This document shows positions 1-7,519 of a stretch of 16,669 nucleotides of DNA, piece by piece. This DNA is from Christensenella sp. UBA7584 (GTDB lineage: Bacteria > Bacillota > Clostridia > Christensenellales > UBA1242). Below the pieces are notes generated by a model, which saw only the letters and a program-made list of their open reading frames with translations, did no database searches and was not told where the DNA came from. The position numbers were made by a program, and so were the translations under genes. The stretch covers positions 1 to 16,669 of the forward strand of contig DLKQ01000042.1 of the NCBI GenBank assembly GCA_002477805.1. Reading direction: 5' to 3'. Position 1 is the first letter of the stretch. Every line of letters begins with the position of its first letter.

Positions 1-1
1 A

Positions 2-3000
2 AATAAATCAAATACTGCAAAAAAGAATTTTGTAGGTGGCTTGTTTGGGCTTGTTTATAATAATGTAAATGTTGTAAAAACTTCACAAATTGAAACAATA
101 ATTTATCAAGATAGCTTTGCAAGTGGAAAAATTAAAATAATAGGTGATGGCTCAGATGCTGTTCAAAGAGTGGCATACCTTGGTGGTTTGATTGGTCAGG
201 TTTATAGTAAAAATACAACCTATGATTCAGAGTATCAAACACATCTAAAGCTATCAAAATCAGCCAGTGAAACAAGTATTGTTGCCCAAAATATTGCAAT
301 TGTGTATATGGGTGGTATCGCTGGTTATAGTTCTATGATTATTGACACCTGTATCAACTATGGAATGTTAAGCACAATAATGTCAAATACAAATTATACT
401 GCATCTAATTCAATACTCTATCAGGGTGGAATTGTTGGATATGCAACAAGTTATGTAACAAACTCTATAAGCTTGGGTGCGGTTATGGACACTGGTATTG
501 CAAGAACTGTTTATGTTGGTGGAGTATATCAAACAATGCGTTATGTTCAAGCAGTCGTTGGGTTCAGTAATAGTAAAACACCTTCTTCTATGATAGTGAA
601 TTGTTACTACAACTCAGATTTAACAGGGACTCTTCAAACTGATTACCTGACATCAACAAACATAAAACATATGCTTTTAGCGGACATTTTAAAAGCTAAT
701 GTGTTTGATGACAAAGGTGCTCTTAGTGGTGTTATCACTAGTGGGCACAAACTTGATGATTTTAGTAAAGTTATTTATTTACCATACATTGAAGAAATTG
801 CTAGCATTATGAATCTTGAAACGTATTATCCAGAAACTGGTAAAACCTTGCCAAATTACGCAAGTTTAGTTATATTAATTGCTGTAATGGACTTTAACGA
901 CCTTGACCAAAGCTTGAAAGATGCAAGTTATCCAAGTAAAACAGTTTATTTAGTAAATAATATGGTTCTTGACAATATTAGTCTAACAAATGTTTCAAGA
1001 GTTATTGGTGGTGGGCAGATTGTTACTACATCAAGCTTTGTTTTTGGTGAAATTCCAAACAATTGCCTTGTTTCAGGAATTTATGTAAAAGGTTCAAATG
1101 ATAATAATATTGATGTCACCAGTTCATCACATTTAATATTTGGAACTTTAACTCCAACAAATAATGGTGCAATATCAAATTGTGTTCTTGGTGGTCTTCC
1201 TGACTATAAAAACAACAATACAACTCTTGCAGACAGGTCTTTGAATCTGGATTCAAGAAGTTTAGGAGAAAATGATGAAGTGCTTCAAATAAATGTTGAT
1301 TTACAAACAAATTCAGCAACAAAAGCTTTTGTGGGTGGACTTGTTGGACAAAATAATGGGTTAATTACGAACAGTTGGTCTTACTTTGACTTGAACATTG
1401 ATATCACTGGTGAAAGTATTAATAGTGCTTACATCGGAGGTTTGGTTGGGTACAACTGTGGTGAACTTAGTTATTCGTATTCAATGGGAAAACAAAACAT
1501 AACTAACCTTGTTGAACAAAACTCTTCAGGAGCAAGAACAACTTATGTTGGAGGAGTTGTCGGTTATAGTAGTAGTGTATTACACGGACTTATTGGTATG
1601 ATTGACTTTGATGTGAATATTTCAACTACATATTTAGTTGGAGGAGTTGTTGGTTATGGTGACACAGCAAGCGATGTTGTATATGTTGAAGATATGAGTA
1701 GGTCGCTAAATAAAGTAACAACAAATGTTAGTCAGTCAACAACAAAGTCTAAAAAAGTTACTACAAATGACTTGCTTAGCCAGTCTCTAAAAACGCTTGG
1801 ATTAAATTCTTTTGTATATACAAGGGATAGTGAAACAAACACAAATGCTATTCACAACTATGGTTTACCATTTTTAATAACAAACAATATTACAAATTAT
1901 AAAAATGGTATAAGACAAAATATTATCTTTACAGGAAATGGGGTTGACCGAAATTATCCATACGAAATTTCAAATTATGTTTTGCTTTCAAAATTTGTTT
2001 CAGACAAAGATAAAAGTATATTTGCTTTAACAAGAGACTTGGTTGCAACAAAAACTATTGGAAATGGTCAAACTGTTATTTCAAGGCTCTATGGAAATGG
2101 TTTTGTTATTTTTGCCGATGACATTAATGTTTTGGGAAATGGTGGCAACTATAGTGTGTTTAATATATCACTTTCTGGCGATGAAGGGGCTGGAAAAATA
2201 GATGGAGTAATGCTCAAAGTTGGCGGAGCAATAAAAAGTTCATCTACTAACTTATCAATAGCACCTCTTTTGATAAAAAATAATGGTGCAGATGTGACAA
2301 ACTGTGCTGTCTTTGGTGAAATTTCTGTCACCAATGGTGCTGGAAGGATTGGTGGACTTGTTGCCGAGCATCTTAGCGGAAAAGTAAGTAATTGTTGGAC
2401 TGATGTAAAAATTACAGTAACAAACGGAAGGTTTAATATTGGTGGAATTATCGGAAATATGGGTTCAACAAAGGAAGCTTATTTAACTACAAGTTTTGCT
2501 AGCGGAAACATAAAAGTTGTAGGTGGTAAAAATAGTTTGATAGGTGGCTTGGTTGGAAAAGTTACTGGTGTAACATCGGGAACATCTTCTGCTAAAATTG
2601 ATAGTTGTTATTTCTCTGGACTCACAAAACACAGCTCAAAAAATACCATATTTGAGATTGCAAACGAAAACTATTATGGGGCATTTGTTGGTAGTGTAGG
2701 TGATGCTTCAGATAAAGAGCTCACTATTGATAAATTTGGAATAACAAATAGTTATTTTGCAGGCAAACTTGGAAATAGTGACAACTATTACAACAATGCT
2801 TATACGAAAGTTATGGTGGGATACTACTCCGGAAGTGTTCAAACATCAAAATTAAATCCATATTTTAATACTGTTTATATTAGTTCTTTACAAACAGTAG
2901 CTTGGAGTGATTACTTAGCTCATTCTGTAACTGCGGGATATTTGAAAGATTTAACATCAGCAAACATTGGTTATAACTACAACTTTATTTCTGGCTATAG

Positions 3001-3052
3001 ACCAACGCTAGCTGAAGTAACTCCAGCGGATAGAATGGACAATTATTCATAA
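2..3052 (+). CDS. Large GLUG-repeat surface/secreted protein, 5'-truncated by window edge
   Basis: The reading frame is open from base 2, so this is the C-terminal 1016 residues of a longer protein; the TTG at 41 is an internal Leu codon inside a repeat, not a start. About a dozen degenerate repeats of the form xGG(L/I/V)(V/I)G followed by N/S-rich turns and 'NS(Y/W)..G' segments recur, e.g. near bases 32, 179, 309, 421, 1330, 1435, 1549, 1639, 2350, 2441, 2540 and 2680. This matches the GLUG motif, known from bacterial extracellular proteins that probably fold as beta-solenoids. Composition is rich in Ser, Thr, Asn and Gly and poor in Cys. The C-terminus ends ...ADRMDNYS, with no LPXTG motif, transmembrane segment or basic tail, so any cell-wall anchor must be in the missing N-terminal part, or the protein is released. 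Ligand and function are unknown; adhesion is only a guess. Translation stops at 3050-3052, just before a terminator. Confidence 0.85.
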   Translation, partial: NKSNTAKKNFVGGLFGLVYNNVNVVKTSQIETIIYQDSFASGKIKIIGDGSDAVQRVAYLGGLIGQVYSKNTTYDSEYQTHLKLSKSASETSIVAQNIAIVYMGGIAGYSSMIIDTCINYGMLSTIMSNTNYTASNSILYQGGIVGYATSYVTNSISLGAVMDTGIARTVYVGGVYQTMRYVQAVVGFSNSKTPSSMIVNCYYNSDLTGTLQTDYLTSTNIKHMLLADILKANVFDDKGALSGVITSGHKLDDFSKVIYLPYIEEIASIMNLETYYPETGKTLPNYASLVILIAVMDFNDLDQSLKDASYPSKTVYLVNNMVLDNISLTNVSRVIGGGQIVTTSSFVFGEIPNNCLVSGIYVKGSNDNNIDVTSSSHLIFGTLTPTNNGAISNCVLGGLPDYKNNNTTLADRSLNLDSRSLGENDEVLQINVDLQTNSATKAFVGGLVGQNNGLITNSWSYFDLNIDITGESINSAYIGGLVGYNCGELSYSYSMGKQNITNLVEQNSSGARTTYVGGVVGYSSSVLHGLIGMIDFDVNISTTYLVGGVVGYGDTASDVVYVEDMSRSLNKVTTNVSQSTTKSKKVTTNDLLSQSLKTLGLNSFVYTRDSETNTNAIHNYGLPFLITNNITNYKNGIRQNIIFTGNGVDRNYPYEISNYVLLSKFVSDKDKSIFALTRDLVATKTIGNGQTVISRLYGNGFVIFADDINVLGNGGNYSVFNISLSGDEGAGKIDGVMLKVGGAIKSSSTNLSIAPLLIKNNGADVTNCAVFGEISVTNGAGRIGGLVAEHLSGKVSNCWTDVKITVTNGRFNIGGIIGNMGSTKEAYLTTSFASGNIKVVGGKNSLIGGLVGKVTGVTSGTSSAKIDSCYFSGLTKHSSKNTIFEIANENYYGAFVGSVGDASDKELTIDKFGITNSYFAGKLGNSDNYYNNAYTKVMVGYYSGSVQTSKLNPYFNTVYISSLQTVAWSDYLAHSVTAGYLKDLTSANIGYNYNFISGYRPTLAEVTPADRMDNYS

Positions 3053-3058
3053 CAAAAT

Positions 3059-3088
3059 AAAAGAAGCGAGATAATATCGCTTCTTTTT
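3059..3088. terminator. Bidirectional intrinsic terminator between convergent genes
   Basis: An 11-bp perfect stem (3059-3069 AAAAGAAGCGA with 3077-3087 TCGCTTCTTTT) encloses the 7-nt loop GATAATA. A T tract follows on the + strand, and the flanking A-rich left side gives a T tract on the - strand too. It lies between the ends of the GLUG gene and lepB and can serve both. Confidence 0.9.
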
Positions 3089-3125
3089 AATTTTTAATAT
3101 GACTTAATTGTAAACTAAATAGTAG

Positions 3126-3959
3126 TTATGAACTAGAGCGAACGCCAAGCCACCTGAAAAGTTTATTAATAAAAGTTCCGTTTGGTTCTACTACATCAAC
3201 AACACCAATAATTCTATCCCAAGAAAATGGACCGAGTTCGGAACTATCAAAACTTACCGCTCTGTTATCTCCTAAAACAAATACATATCCATCTTTTAGA
3301 GTAATTGAGCCATCTTTATTGAGTATATATCCTTCAGTCCAATTTAGTGCACCATTTTTTTGTGTTTTACTTTGAAAAGTTTGTGCACATTTGTATGAGT
3401 TGTAGTCATCTTTTTGCTCATTTATTGGTTTTGCTAGATTTGATGCGGACTGGTCTTTTAAAATGTAGTTTTCTTTGAGTAAAAATCTATCGTCAGTTAT
3501 ATTTCCTGTTTGACCTTTTGGTTTTACCCAAACATTAAGTTTTTGTTTTTCATAGTCGAACAAGATTTGGATAGTATCTCCACTTATTGCTATTGCTCGT
3601 TTGATAATTCGAGTGTTCTCGTTTGCTTCAACATTGTTATTTTTCTCGTAGCCACCAAATTTTAAAATAATAATGTCGCCACGAGAAATTAATTTTGTGT
3701 GGTGTGTAAATGCAATGTCGTAACAATCTCTTCCATCAAGTTCATTGTAATTTTCGTTTATCGTAGGTTGCATCGAAACCCCACGGATTGGAGTTGCTTC
3801 GTGAGTCGCACAAAACAAGAACATAAAGGCAAATAGAAAAAACAAAATCCAATTTAAAATTGTTCTTAAAACTTTAATACGAAAATATGGCTCACAAACC
3901 ATTATACTTCCTGCACCTGTGGAAGAAGTAGGGTATTTGTATTTCAAAATTGCCTCCAT
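3126..3959 (-). CDS. lepB: Type I signal peptidase (peptidase family S26)
   Basis: Membrane enzyme that cleaves signal peptides from secreted preproteins at the outer face of the membrane. Numbering from the first ATG (277 aa): one transmembrane segment about 33-50; box B GVSMQP with nucleophile Ser62; box C RGDIIIL 93-99; box D IIKRAIAISGD with general base Lys120; box E GDNRAVSFDSS 230-240. Box E normally ends SxDSR, here SxDSS. About 100 residues separate boxes D and E, somewhat long. The Ser/Lys dyad is intact, so it should be active. The start is uncertain: the ATG at 3959 has no Shine-Dalgarno site; a TTG at 3947 has GGAGG 5 nt upstream; an ATG at 3902 (258 aa, leaving a short cytoplasmic tail) has AGGAAG 4 nt upstream. 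I give the outermost ATG as the boundary. It lies 76 nt downstream of ppa on the same strand and is probably read from the ppa promoter through a hairpin. Confidence 0.93.
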   Translation of the reverse strand: MEAILKYKYPTSSTGAGSIMVCEPYFRIKVLRTILNWILFFLFAFMFLFCATHEATPIRGVSMQPTINENYNELDGRDCYDIAFTHHTKLISRGDIIILKFGGYEKNNNVEANENTRIIKRAIAISGDTIQILFDYEKQKLNVWVKPKGQTGNITDDRFLLKENYILKDQSASNLAKPINEQKDDYNSYKCAQTFQSKTQKNGALNWTEGYILNKDGSITLKDGYVFVLGDNRAVSFDSSELGPFSWDRIIGVVDVVEPNGTFINKLFRWLGVRSSS

Positions 3960-3976
3960 TGTTTTATTCTAAAGAA

Positions 3977-4021
3977 ATAAAGGAGATTCGATTTGCAAAA
4001 TTGCCTGAATAACTCCTTTAT
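3977..4021 (-). promoter_or_regulatory. Hairpin between ppa and lepB, possible attenuator or weak terminator
   Basis: A 9-bp perfect stem (3977-3985 ATAAAGGAG with 4013-4021 CTCCTTTAT) continues inward with ATTC/GAAT after a 2-nt bulge. In the - strand transcript the 3' arm is followed by TTCTTTAG, a poor U tract. It could partly terminate ppa transcripts or protect their 3' end. No known riboswitch class is recognised. Confidence 0.45.
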
Positions 4022-4035
4022 CTAATGTGTATTTC

Positions 4036-4566
4036 TTAAGCGTCATACTCGGCTTTGTAGTTGATAATGCTGTTTTCGATTACTCTCTTAGCTCCTTCAA
4101 TACCTTCAATGCCTTTGATTTCTGTTTGCTTGTTTTGTAATTCTTTGTATCTTTTGAAGAAATGACTCATTTCGTCATAAGTATGTTGTGGAAGGTTGTC
4201 CATATTTTTGATATTCTTGAAGAATGGGTCATCTTTTGCTACTGCAATAATTTTTTCATCCATTTCTCCATCATCAACCATAACAATCATTCCGATAGGT
4301 TTACAATCTACAAGAATTCCTGGCATAAATGGTTCACTTGCTAAAACTAATACATCGAGTGGGTCCCCGTCACCTCCAAGTGTTCTAGGAATAAAACCAT
4401 AGTTTGCTGGGTATACCATACTTGTGTAAAGAAGTCTGTCAAATTTAATTAAACCAGTTTCTTTATCTAATTCGTATTTAACTTTGCTTCCTTTTCCAAT
4501 TTCAATAAAAGCAGTAAATTCATCAACCCTAATTCTTGAAGGGTCTATGTCGTGCCAAATGTTCAT
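4036..4566 (-). CDS. ppa: Inorganic pyrophosphatase, family I (soluble)
   Basis: Cytosolic Mg-dependent enzyme that hydrolyses pyrophosphate to two phosphates, pulling biosynthetic reactions forward. The 176-aa length is normal for bacterial family I enzymes. The family signature DGDPLDV is at residues 66-72, supplying metal-binding Asp66, Asp68 and Asp71; a second acidic cluster VDDGEMDEK (97-105) holds Asp98 and Asp103; YPANYGFIPRT (52-62) is the conserved strand near the active site. The ATG at 4566 is preceded by GAGAGG 10 nt upstream, a weak site. It is read from the promoter at 4600-4628 with a leader of about 27 nt and is followed by lepB. An intact, active enzyme is expected. Confidence 0.97.
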   Translation of the reverse strand: MNIWHDIDPSRIRVDEFTAFIEIGKGSKVKYELDKETGLIKFDRLLYTSMVYPANYGFIPRTLGGDGDPLDVLVLASEPFMPGILVDCKPIGMIVMVDDGEMDEKIIAVAKDDPFFKNIKNMDNLPQHTYDEMSHFFKRYKELQNKQTEIKGIEGIEGAKRVIENSIINYKAEYDA

Positions 4567-4599
4567 AATAAAATAACCTCTCTTGTAATTTATTTGAAA

Positions 4600-4628
4600 A
4601 TTATATCACATAAAATTTTCTTTGGCAA
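4600..4628 (-). promoter_or_regulatory. Promoter for ppa(-lepB)
   Basis: On the - strand a -35 TTGCCA (4628-4623) lies 17 nt from TATAAT (4605-4600). The -10 is preceded by TG plus one base, giving an extended -10 TGATATAAT. Transcription would start near 4593. It is divergent from, and back-to-back with, the promoter at 4646-4674. Confidence 0.75.
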
Positions 4629-4645
4629 ACAAAAAATCGTTTATA

Positions 4646-4674
4646 TTGACAAATTTTTGAAAAAATGTTAAAAT
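4646..4674 (+). promoter_or_regulatory. Strong sigma-A-type promoter for the HAD-like gene
   Basis: TTGACA (4646-4651), a 17-nt spacer, then TAAAAT (4669-4674) with an upstream TG at 4666-4667 (extended -10). Predicted start near 4681, leaving a leader of only about 15 nt before the ATG at 4696. This is the closest match to a sigma-A consensus in the window. Confidence 0.75.
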
Positions 4675-4695
4675 TTTTATGATATGGGAGTTATT

Positions 4696-6117
4696 ATGTC
4701 CGAAATTAAACCAGTTTATTTATGTTTAAGTAGTGAAGTTTTTGATGAGGTTACACCTAAATTTGTGCGGAATTATAAAAACGAATTAGAGCAGTTTGAA
4801 AGATTTGGTGTTCCAGTACTATTTTCAAGTGAAAAACCGTTTACTCAAGCACTTGTGGATTGTAATAAATTTTTGCACAGGAAAGCTTTGATTGTTTCAA
4901 ACAATGGAGCTTATGCTCAGACACAAGATGGTAAGGTTGTTGTTGACCAAAAAATTCCAAAACAAACAATAGAAGCTCTTACAAAACTTTTTGGAGATTT
5001 GGGTGATACTGTAACTCTTTCGGTTAGTACTTTATCAAAAAATGTTCCTTTGAAACCAAAAACAGGCTTTTTTAATAAAATTAAAAAGTTATTCAAAAAA
5101 GAGTTTCAAGATAAAAATTTTGAACAGGCTTCAAATAATGCCTATGGACTCAATATTGAATTTAATACTCTTGGTGCAAAACTACTAACTCAAGTAAAAC
5201 CAATAAATAAAAATGGTGCTTCTATATCTGATAGATGGAAAATTGAAAATGCTTATCAGGAACAAATTCAAAAATTGATGCTTTCAAAACTGTTTTCTGC
5301 CGATGAAAATTTGAGAAAACTCTATGAGCCTTTTGTGGATATTGTTTACACAAAGAATGGTATAAGTTTTGTGCCAAAAGGTTGTAGCAAGGCTTCGGCT
5401 ATAGAGAAATTTTGCATTGAGCAAAAGATAGATACAAGTTCACTTTTGATACAAGGAAACTGCTATAGCGATTTTTTCAAAGGTATTTCACTTGAAAGTG
5501 CTATGCAAAAAAAGAAAAAAGCTAGTTACAACTTTCAAAAATTTGACTTGGAAGATTATATAAAAGCTCTTGATAGTGAAATAAAAACTATTGAAAAAGT
5601 TAAAATTGAAGATAATTTTCAAACTTATTTTATGTTTCCTAACAAAATACCCCCTAAAAAAGCCCTAAATAAATTTGCAGAACTTGAGGCTCAGGCAAAC
5701 AAGGATAGGCTTTTTAAACTAAAAGAATCAGTTTTAGAACAGCAAACTCAAGTTTTAAAAACCAAGTGCGCAAGAGATTTAGAAAATCTCGAAAAAAATA
5801 TTGCTAAAATACTGGAGTCTGGGGAAGAAAATCCAGAATTTAGTAAAAAAGCAGATGAAATTGTTTCAAATTACAACAAACAAATCAGTGAAGTTGAAAA
5901 AAATGTTCAAAATATAAGTTTGGACAAAAAATACATATTTAATAAAATTTCACTTCAAGGCTCAAATAGTCTTTTACATTCAAAGTGGGAAACCCTTTCT
6001 CAAAAACAGCTTGCAAGAATTAAACAGGAAAAAGAGAGTGAGGCTCTTAATTTGGTCTACAGTTCTAACAAAAGTCCAAAAAATGTTCAAAAAACTGGTC
6101 CAAAATTGACTTTTTAG
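4696..6117 (+). CDS. HAD-IIB (Cof)-like pseudoenzyme with C-terminal coiled coil
   Basis: A 473-aa protein. I chose the ATG at 4696 because GGGAG (4686-4690) sits 5 nt upstream; the ATG at 4684 would lie almost at the transcript's 5' end. Residues 6-265 follow the order of Cof-type HAD phosphatases: strand 1 at 6-16, FSSEKP (43-48) at the TGRP position, SNNGA (68-72) matching the conserved SNGA, an insert at the cap position about 85-215, KGCSK (228-232) matching the motif III KGxSK, and GNCYSD (254-259) where motif IV has GDsxND. The motif I DxDGT is replaced by CLSSE (10-14), so the nucleophile and acid/base aspartates are absent and phosphatase activity is unlikely. A very basic amphipathic stretch lies at 121-135. 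Residues about 285-450 are charged, helical and coiled-coil-like. No membrane segment or signal peptide is seen. Function is unknown; a structural or regulatory role is inferred. A terminator follows. Confidence 0.7.
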   Translation: MSEIKPVYLCLSSEVFDEVTPKFVRNYKNELEQFERFGVPVLFSSEKPFTQALVDCNKFLHRKALIVSNNGAYAQTQDGKVVVDQKIPKQTIEALTKLFGDLGDTVTLSVSTLSKNVPLKPKTGFFNKIKKLFKKEFQDKNFEQASNNAYGLNIEFNTLGAKLLTQVKPINKNGASISDRWKIENAYQEQIQKLMLSKLFSADENLRKLYEPFVDIVYTKNGISFVPKGCSKASAIEKFCIEQKIDTSSLLIQGNCYSDFFKGISLESAMQKKKKASYNFQKFDLEDYIKALDSEIKTIEKVKIEDNFQTYFMFPNKIPPKKALNKFAELEAQANKDRLFKLKESVLEQQTQVLKTKCARDLENLEKNIAKILESGEENPEFSKKADEIVSNYNKQISEVEKNVQNISLDKKYIFNKISLQGSNSLLHSKWETLSQKQLARIKQEKESEALNLVYSSNKSPKNVQKTGPKLTF

Positions 6118-6139
6118 AAATAATTTTAAAATTGTATTT

Positions 6140-6169
6140 AAAAATGGTTGATATTTTGACCATTTTTTT
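6140..6169 (+). terminator. Intrinsic terminator after the HAD-like gene
   Basis: A 9-bp perfect stem (6140-6148 AAAAATGGT with 6159-6167 ACCATTTTT), a 10-nt loop and a continuing T tract to 6169. Only three G-C pairs, so termination may be incomplete and part of the transcription may reach the gene at 6206. Confidence 0.65.
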
Positions 6170-6186
6170 GTTAAACTATGTATAAA
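6156..6186 (+). promoter_or_regulatory. Possible weak promoter for the SipW-like gene
   Basis: TTGACC (6156-6161), inside the terminator hairpin, is 19 nt from TATAAA (6181-6186). The spacer is longer than ideal, so this is tentative. Together with the leaky-looking terminator it leaves open whether the two flanking genes form one operon. Confidence 0.35.
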
Positions 6187-6205
6187 GGAAAATAGGGGAA
6201 GAGTT

Positions 6206-7414
6206 ATGTCTGAAAAAAATTTTGATAGATATGAGCTTGGTAGAAAGACTTCAAACGATATTTTGGAAAACGAAAAAGTGGAAGTTGATGAAATAGAGTC
6301 AATGCTTTTTAGAAAGAAGAATACAAACGAACCATACAAAAACAAGCATAATAAGTTTTTTGAAACTGTAAATAAAAAAGCGTTAGGTGATGATGGCTCA
6401 AAACTTGATGCTGTTAAAAAAGTTCAAATGAGTGTTTACTCATCTAATTCTAGTGAAATTTTAAATAGTTATTCAAAATCTTCAGTTGTTTTTTCATTTT
6501 TTGCAATAATTTTTATGACTCTACTTTTTGCTGTTGTGATTGAACTTATCATTATTTCCACAGCAGGTTATAGTCTGAGAATTTATAATTCTGACGATCT
6601 TGAAGGAGCGGTGAGTCAGGGAGAGGTTTTGTTTGAAAAACCCAACAAGAATTTGGAATTTGATATCGGAACAATTTTAACTTATGAAGTAGGTGGAGAA
6701 AATTTTACAAGAGTTGTTACTGAAATGACTTCTACTAGCATTATTGTAGATACTCCAAAAGGTGGCGAGGCAAAAGAAATTTTACTTAATAATATTGACA
6801 TAGAAGTTGTATCTGTTGTTGTAAGTCACATTCCGCCTGTGGGACAAATTGTGTACTATACTTATACTTATTGGTATTATGTTTGTGGGGTGCTGGCTCT
6901 TTTATCAATTTTGTTTTTTGTTGGTAAGTTTGTTGCAGACCACAATTACGATAATATTTTAATTGAAAGGCTGGAGTATGAAAAAAAAGAAAGAGAAAAA
7001 AGAAAAAAATATCTTTCCGAGGATATTTCAAAAATTCAAGAAAGCAAGAAATATGCTGATGGTATTTTAGATGAACTTTTGAATGTAAACAAAGTTCCTG
7101 AGACAAAGAGAGAGAAAAAGATGCAAAGACTTCAAGAGCAGATTCAAAAAAGAAGAATGCAACAGATTGAATCTATCAAGGAAAATGCAGAAAAATTGCA
7201 AGATGAAATTAAAAACACAATGGGAACAAAAGAAGAACGCAAGCTTTCTGATTTGGAGGTTGAAATAAAGGCTAAAGAATCTGGCATTGCGAGCGATATT
7301 AGAAAACAAGTTGAAAATGAGTCTAAAGGGTTAAATATAAGCGTTAGTCAAGAAGAAGTTGAAAAAAGAAGAAAAATGGCAGAAGAAGCTAATAAAAAAA
7401 TTGGAGATTTCTAA
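6206..7414 (+). CDS. SipW-like signal-peptidase pseudoenzyme, two-pass membrane protein with cytoplasmic coiled coil
   Basis: A 402-aa protein; the ATG at 6206 follows GGGGAAGAG. Order: charged cytoplasmic N-terminus 1-90; transmembrane helix 93-118; outer domain 121-212; transmembrane helix about 222-244; highly charged coiled-coil region 250-402 with many Lys/Glu. The domain order and membrane topology match SipW/Sec11-type signal peptidases. Residues 121-146 line up without gaps with the usual region carrying SGSMEP and a following vG...vkP, and D152-Y160 resembles the 'vGDvItY' strand. NFTRVV (166-171) sits at THRVV, and IPPVGQ (209-214) at 'IPxvG'. The SGSMEP position reads SDDLEG (129-134), so the nucleophile Ser is Asp131; the catalytic His position is Thr168. 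The protein is therefore predicted inactive as a protease. Family assignment is my own alignment by eye; function is unknown, possibly a scaffold or substrate-binding partner. Confidence 0.6.
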   Translation: MSEKNFDRYELGRKTSNDILENEKVEVDEIESMLFRKKNTNEPYKNKHNKFFETVNKKALGDDGSKLDAVKKVQMSVYSSNSSEILNSYSKSSVVFSFFAIIFMTLLFAVVIELIIISTAGYSLRIYNSDDLEGAVSQGEVLFEKPNKNLEFDIGTILTYEVGGENFTRVVTEMTSTSIIVDTPKGGEAKEILLNNIDIEVVSVVVSHIPPVGQIVYYTYTYWYYVCGVLALLSILFFVGKFVADHNYDNILIERLEYEKKEREKRKKYLSEDISKIQESKKYADGILDELLNVNKVPETKREKKMQRLQEQIQKRRMQQIESIKENAEKLQDEIKNTMGTKEERKLSDLEVEIKAKESGIASDIRKQVENESKGLNISVSQEEVEKRRKMAEEANKKIGDF

Positions 7415-7418
7415 TTTT

Positions 7419-7450
7419 AATGCAAGTTCAAAAAAATAACTTGCATTTTT
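7419..7450 (+). terminator. Intrinsic terminator after the SipW-like gene
   Basis: A 10-bp perfect stem (7419-7428 AATGCAAGTT with 7438-7447 AACTTGCATT), loop CAAAAAAAT, then T residues to 7450 and more after one G. The stem's 3' arm contains the -35 of the next promoter. Confidence 0.9.
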
Positions 7451-7469
7451 GTTTTTATTGTGCTAAAAT
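7441..7469 (+). promoter_or_regulatory. Promoter for the rpsF-ssb-rpsR operon
   Basis: An extended -10 TGCTAAAAT (7461-7469) with TTGCAT (7441-7446) exactly 17 nt upstream of the TAAAAT hexamer. The -35 is weak and lies in the terminator's 3' arm. Start expected near 7476, giving a leader of about 70 nt. Confidence 0.6.
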
Positions 7470-7487
7470 ATTACAGAATTGCAATAA

Positions 7488-7519
7488 AATGCTATTCCTT
7501 GCATTACAAAAAGTAATGC
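7488..7519 (+). promoter_or_regulatory. rpsF leader hairpins, possible autoregulatory element
   Basis: A 7-bp perfect hairpin GCATTAC-AAAAA-GTAATGC (7501-7519) ends 28 nt before the rpsF start. An alternative 5-bp hairpin AATGC/GCATT (7488-7492 with 7501-7505) uses the same left arm, so the two exclude each other. Many rpsF leaders carry an S6:S18-binding RNA motif; I do not see its characteristic CCG bulge here, so the regulatory role is inference. Confidence 0.35.

Noticed and set aside
41..43. TTG as the start of the GLUG protein gene
   Set aside because: The same frame is open to base 2 and encodes VGGLFG across this codon, which is a GLUG repeat; the TTG is an internal Leu.
2..3052. DNA-level tandem repeats or a CRISPR-like array
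   Set aside because: The repetition is at protein level (GLUG); units vary in sequence and spacing, with no exact repeats.
4162..4402. Forward-strand ORFs inside ppa
   Set aside because: They are antisense to a fully conserved pyrophosphatase, have no ribosome-binding site and resemble no protein family.
4696..6117. Active Cof-type sugar phosphatase
   Set aside because: The motif I aspartates and the motif IV GD..ND acids are replaced, so the usual chemistry cannot occur.
6786..7309. Reverse-strand ORFs opposite the SipW-like gene
   Set aside because: They are Phe/Leu-rich mirror translations of Lys/Glu-rich coding sequence, with no initiation signals.
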